A DNA stretch of 40,445 nt from Chloroflexota bacterium (GTDB lineage: Bacteria > Chloroflexota > UBA11872). The stretch covers positions 1 to 40,445 of the forward strand of contig JAPOXI010000057.1 in assembly GCA_026707185.1 (NCBI GenBank), written 5' to 3'. The position numbers were made by a program, and so were the translations under genes. Shown piece after piece: positions 40,235 to 40,445 of this stretch. Below the pieces are notes generated by a model. The model did no database searches and was not told the DNA's origin. It saw only the letters and a program-made list of their open reading frames with translations. Positions within the stretch are counted from its first letter, which is position 1. Every line of letters starts with the position of its first letter.

Positions 40235-40445
40235 ATGGCGACGTATCGTGCGGCAATTCTCGGCGTTGGCCCGCGTGGCCTCAAGCACGGTCGCGCCTAT
40301 GGTCAGCATCCACGTATCGACCTCGTGGCGCTGTGTGACGTGGACCCCGCGCGGCTGGCGCACGCCTCACAGGAACTCGGAGTGGAGCGAACGTATGGTG
40401 ACTACCGGGAGATGCTCGACCGGGAGGACCCCGACATCGTCAGCA
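40235..40445 (+). CDS. Gfo/Idh/MocA family oxidoreductase, 3' end outside window
   Basis: First 70 residues only. ATG 40235 follows GGAGGT by 6-7 bp. Rossmann N-terminus RAAILGVGPRGLKHGRAY, then IDLVALCDVDPARL and GDYREMLDREDPDIV, the standard start of NAD(P)-dependent sugar dehydrogenases of this superfamily. One glycine of the GxGxxG loop is spaced as GVGPRG, which is normal. A sugar-oxidising role would match the adjacent defunct sugar-binding protein. Substrate unknown. Confidence 0.88.
   Translation, partial: MATYRAAILGVGPRGLKHGRAYGQHPRIDLVALCDVDPARLAHASQELGVERTYGDYREMLDREDPDIVS

Overview
The window is about 65% GC and most likely comes from a Chloroflexota bacterium. This placement is an inference. 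It rests on the solute-binding protein near 39.1 kb, whose long run of EVPVE/KIV-type repeats after a Tat lipoprotein signal is typical of that phylum, and on the lipoprotein cytochrome c. Nothing here fixes a lower rank.

Layout. Positions 1-2617 are host: the 3' bulk of an acetyl-CoA synthetase gene and a mono-heme cytochrome c lipoprotein, followed by tRNA-Thr(TGT) at 2701. A 44-bp exact copy of the 3' part of that tRNA recurs at 17281, so 2732-17280 is an integrated element of about 14.5 kb. Its long leftward operon runs from 10641 to 2889 through about 15 short genes, almost all joined by ATGA/GTGA overlaps. These include a Cro-like regulator, a RecB-type nuclease, a phiC31 gp3-like protein, ASCH, DUF1643, DUF5131 and zinc-ribbon proteins, an excisionase and a tyrosine integrase. 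A rightward unit (10781-14613) carries a LexA/CI-like autocleaving repressor, a membrane protein with an Excalibur-like motif, a 47-residue membrane peptide and a large RCC1-repeat/sugar-dehydrogenase lipoprotein. A second leftward unit (17131-14670) encodes a replication initiator and a DnaB helicase. Seven iterons at 11-bp pitch lie inside the initiator gene. I see no terminase, portal, capsid, tail, lysis or conjugation gene, so the element looks like a phage satellite or an integrated phage-plasmid core rather than a complete prophage.

Positions 17520-37005 are mostly a surface-glycan region: an extended-SDR epimerase, four consecutive paralogous 935-961-residue membrane proteins of GT-C-like appearance, an asparagine synthase-type amidotransferase, a methyltransferase, a dolichol-phosphate-mannose-synthase-like GT2 and a DUF2142-like membrane protein. 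From about 33 kb to 37 kb the DNA is visibly more AT-rich than its surroundings. Then follow an SDR oxidoreductase, a divergent PrxQ/BCP peroxiredoxin, tRNA-Thr(GGT), a gene-poor stretch, a solute-binding-protein pseudogene with three in-frame TAA codons, and the start of a Gfo/Idh/MocA oxidoreductase cut by the window edge.

How it works together. In the element, the repressor and Cro-like protein face each other across a dyad operator that covers the -10 of the leftward early promoter. Repressor cleavage would switch on recombination and excision genes, while the initiator and helicase would fire the internal origin. The host glycan genes plausibly build polyprenyl-linked sugars (GT2) that GT-C-like membrane enzymes transfer to an extracytoplasmic acceptor.
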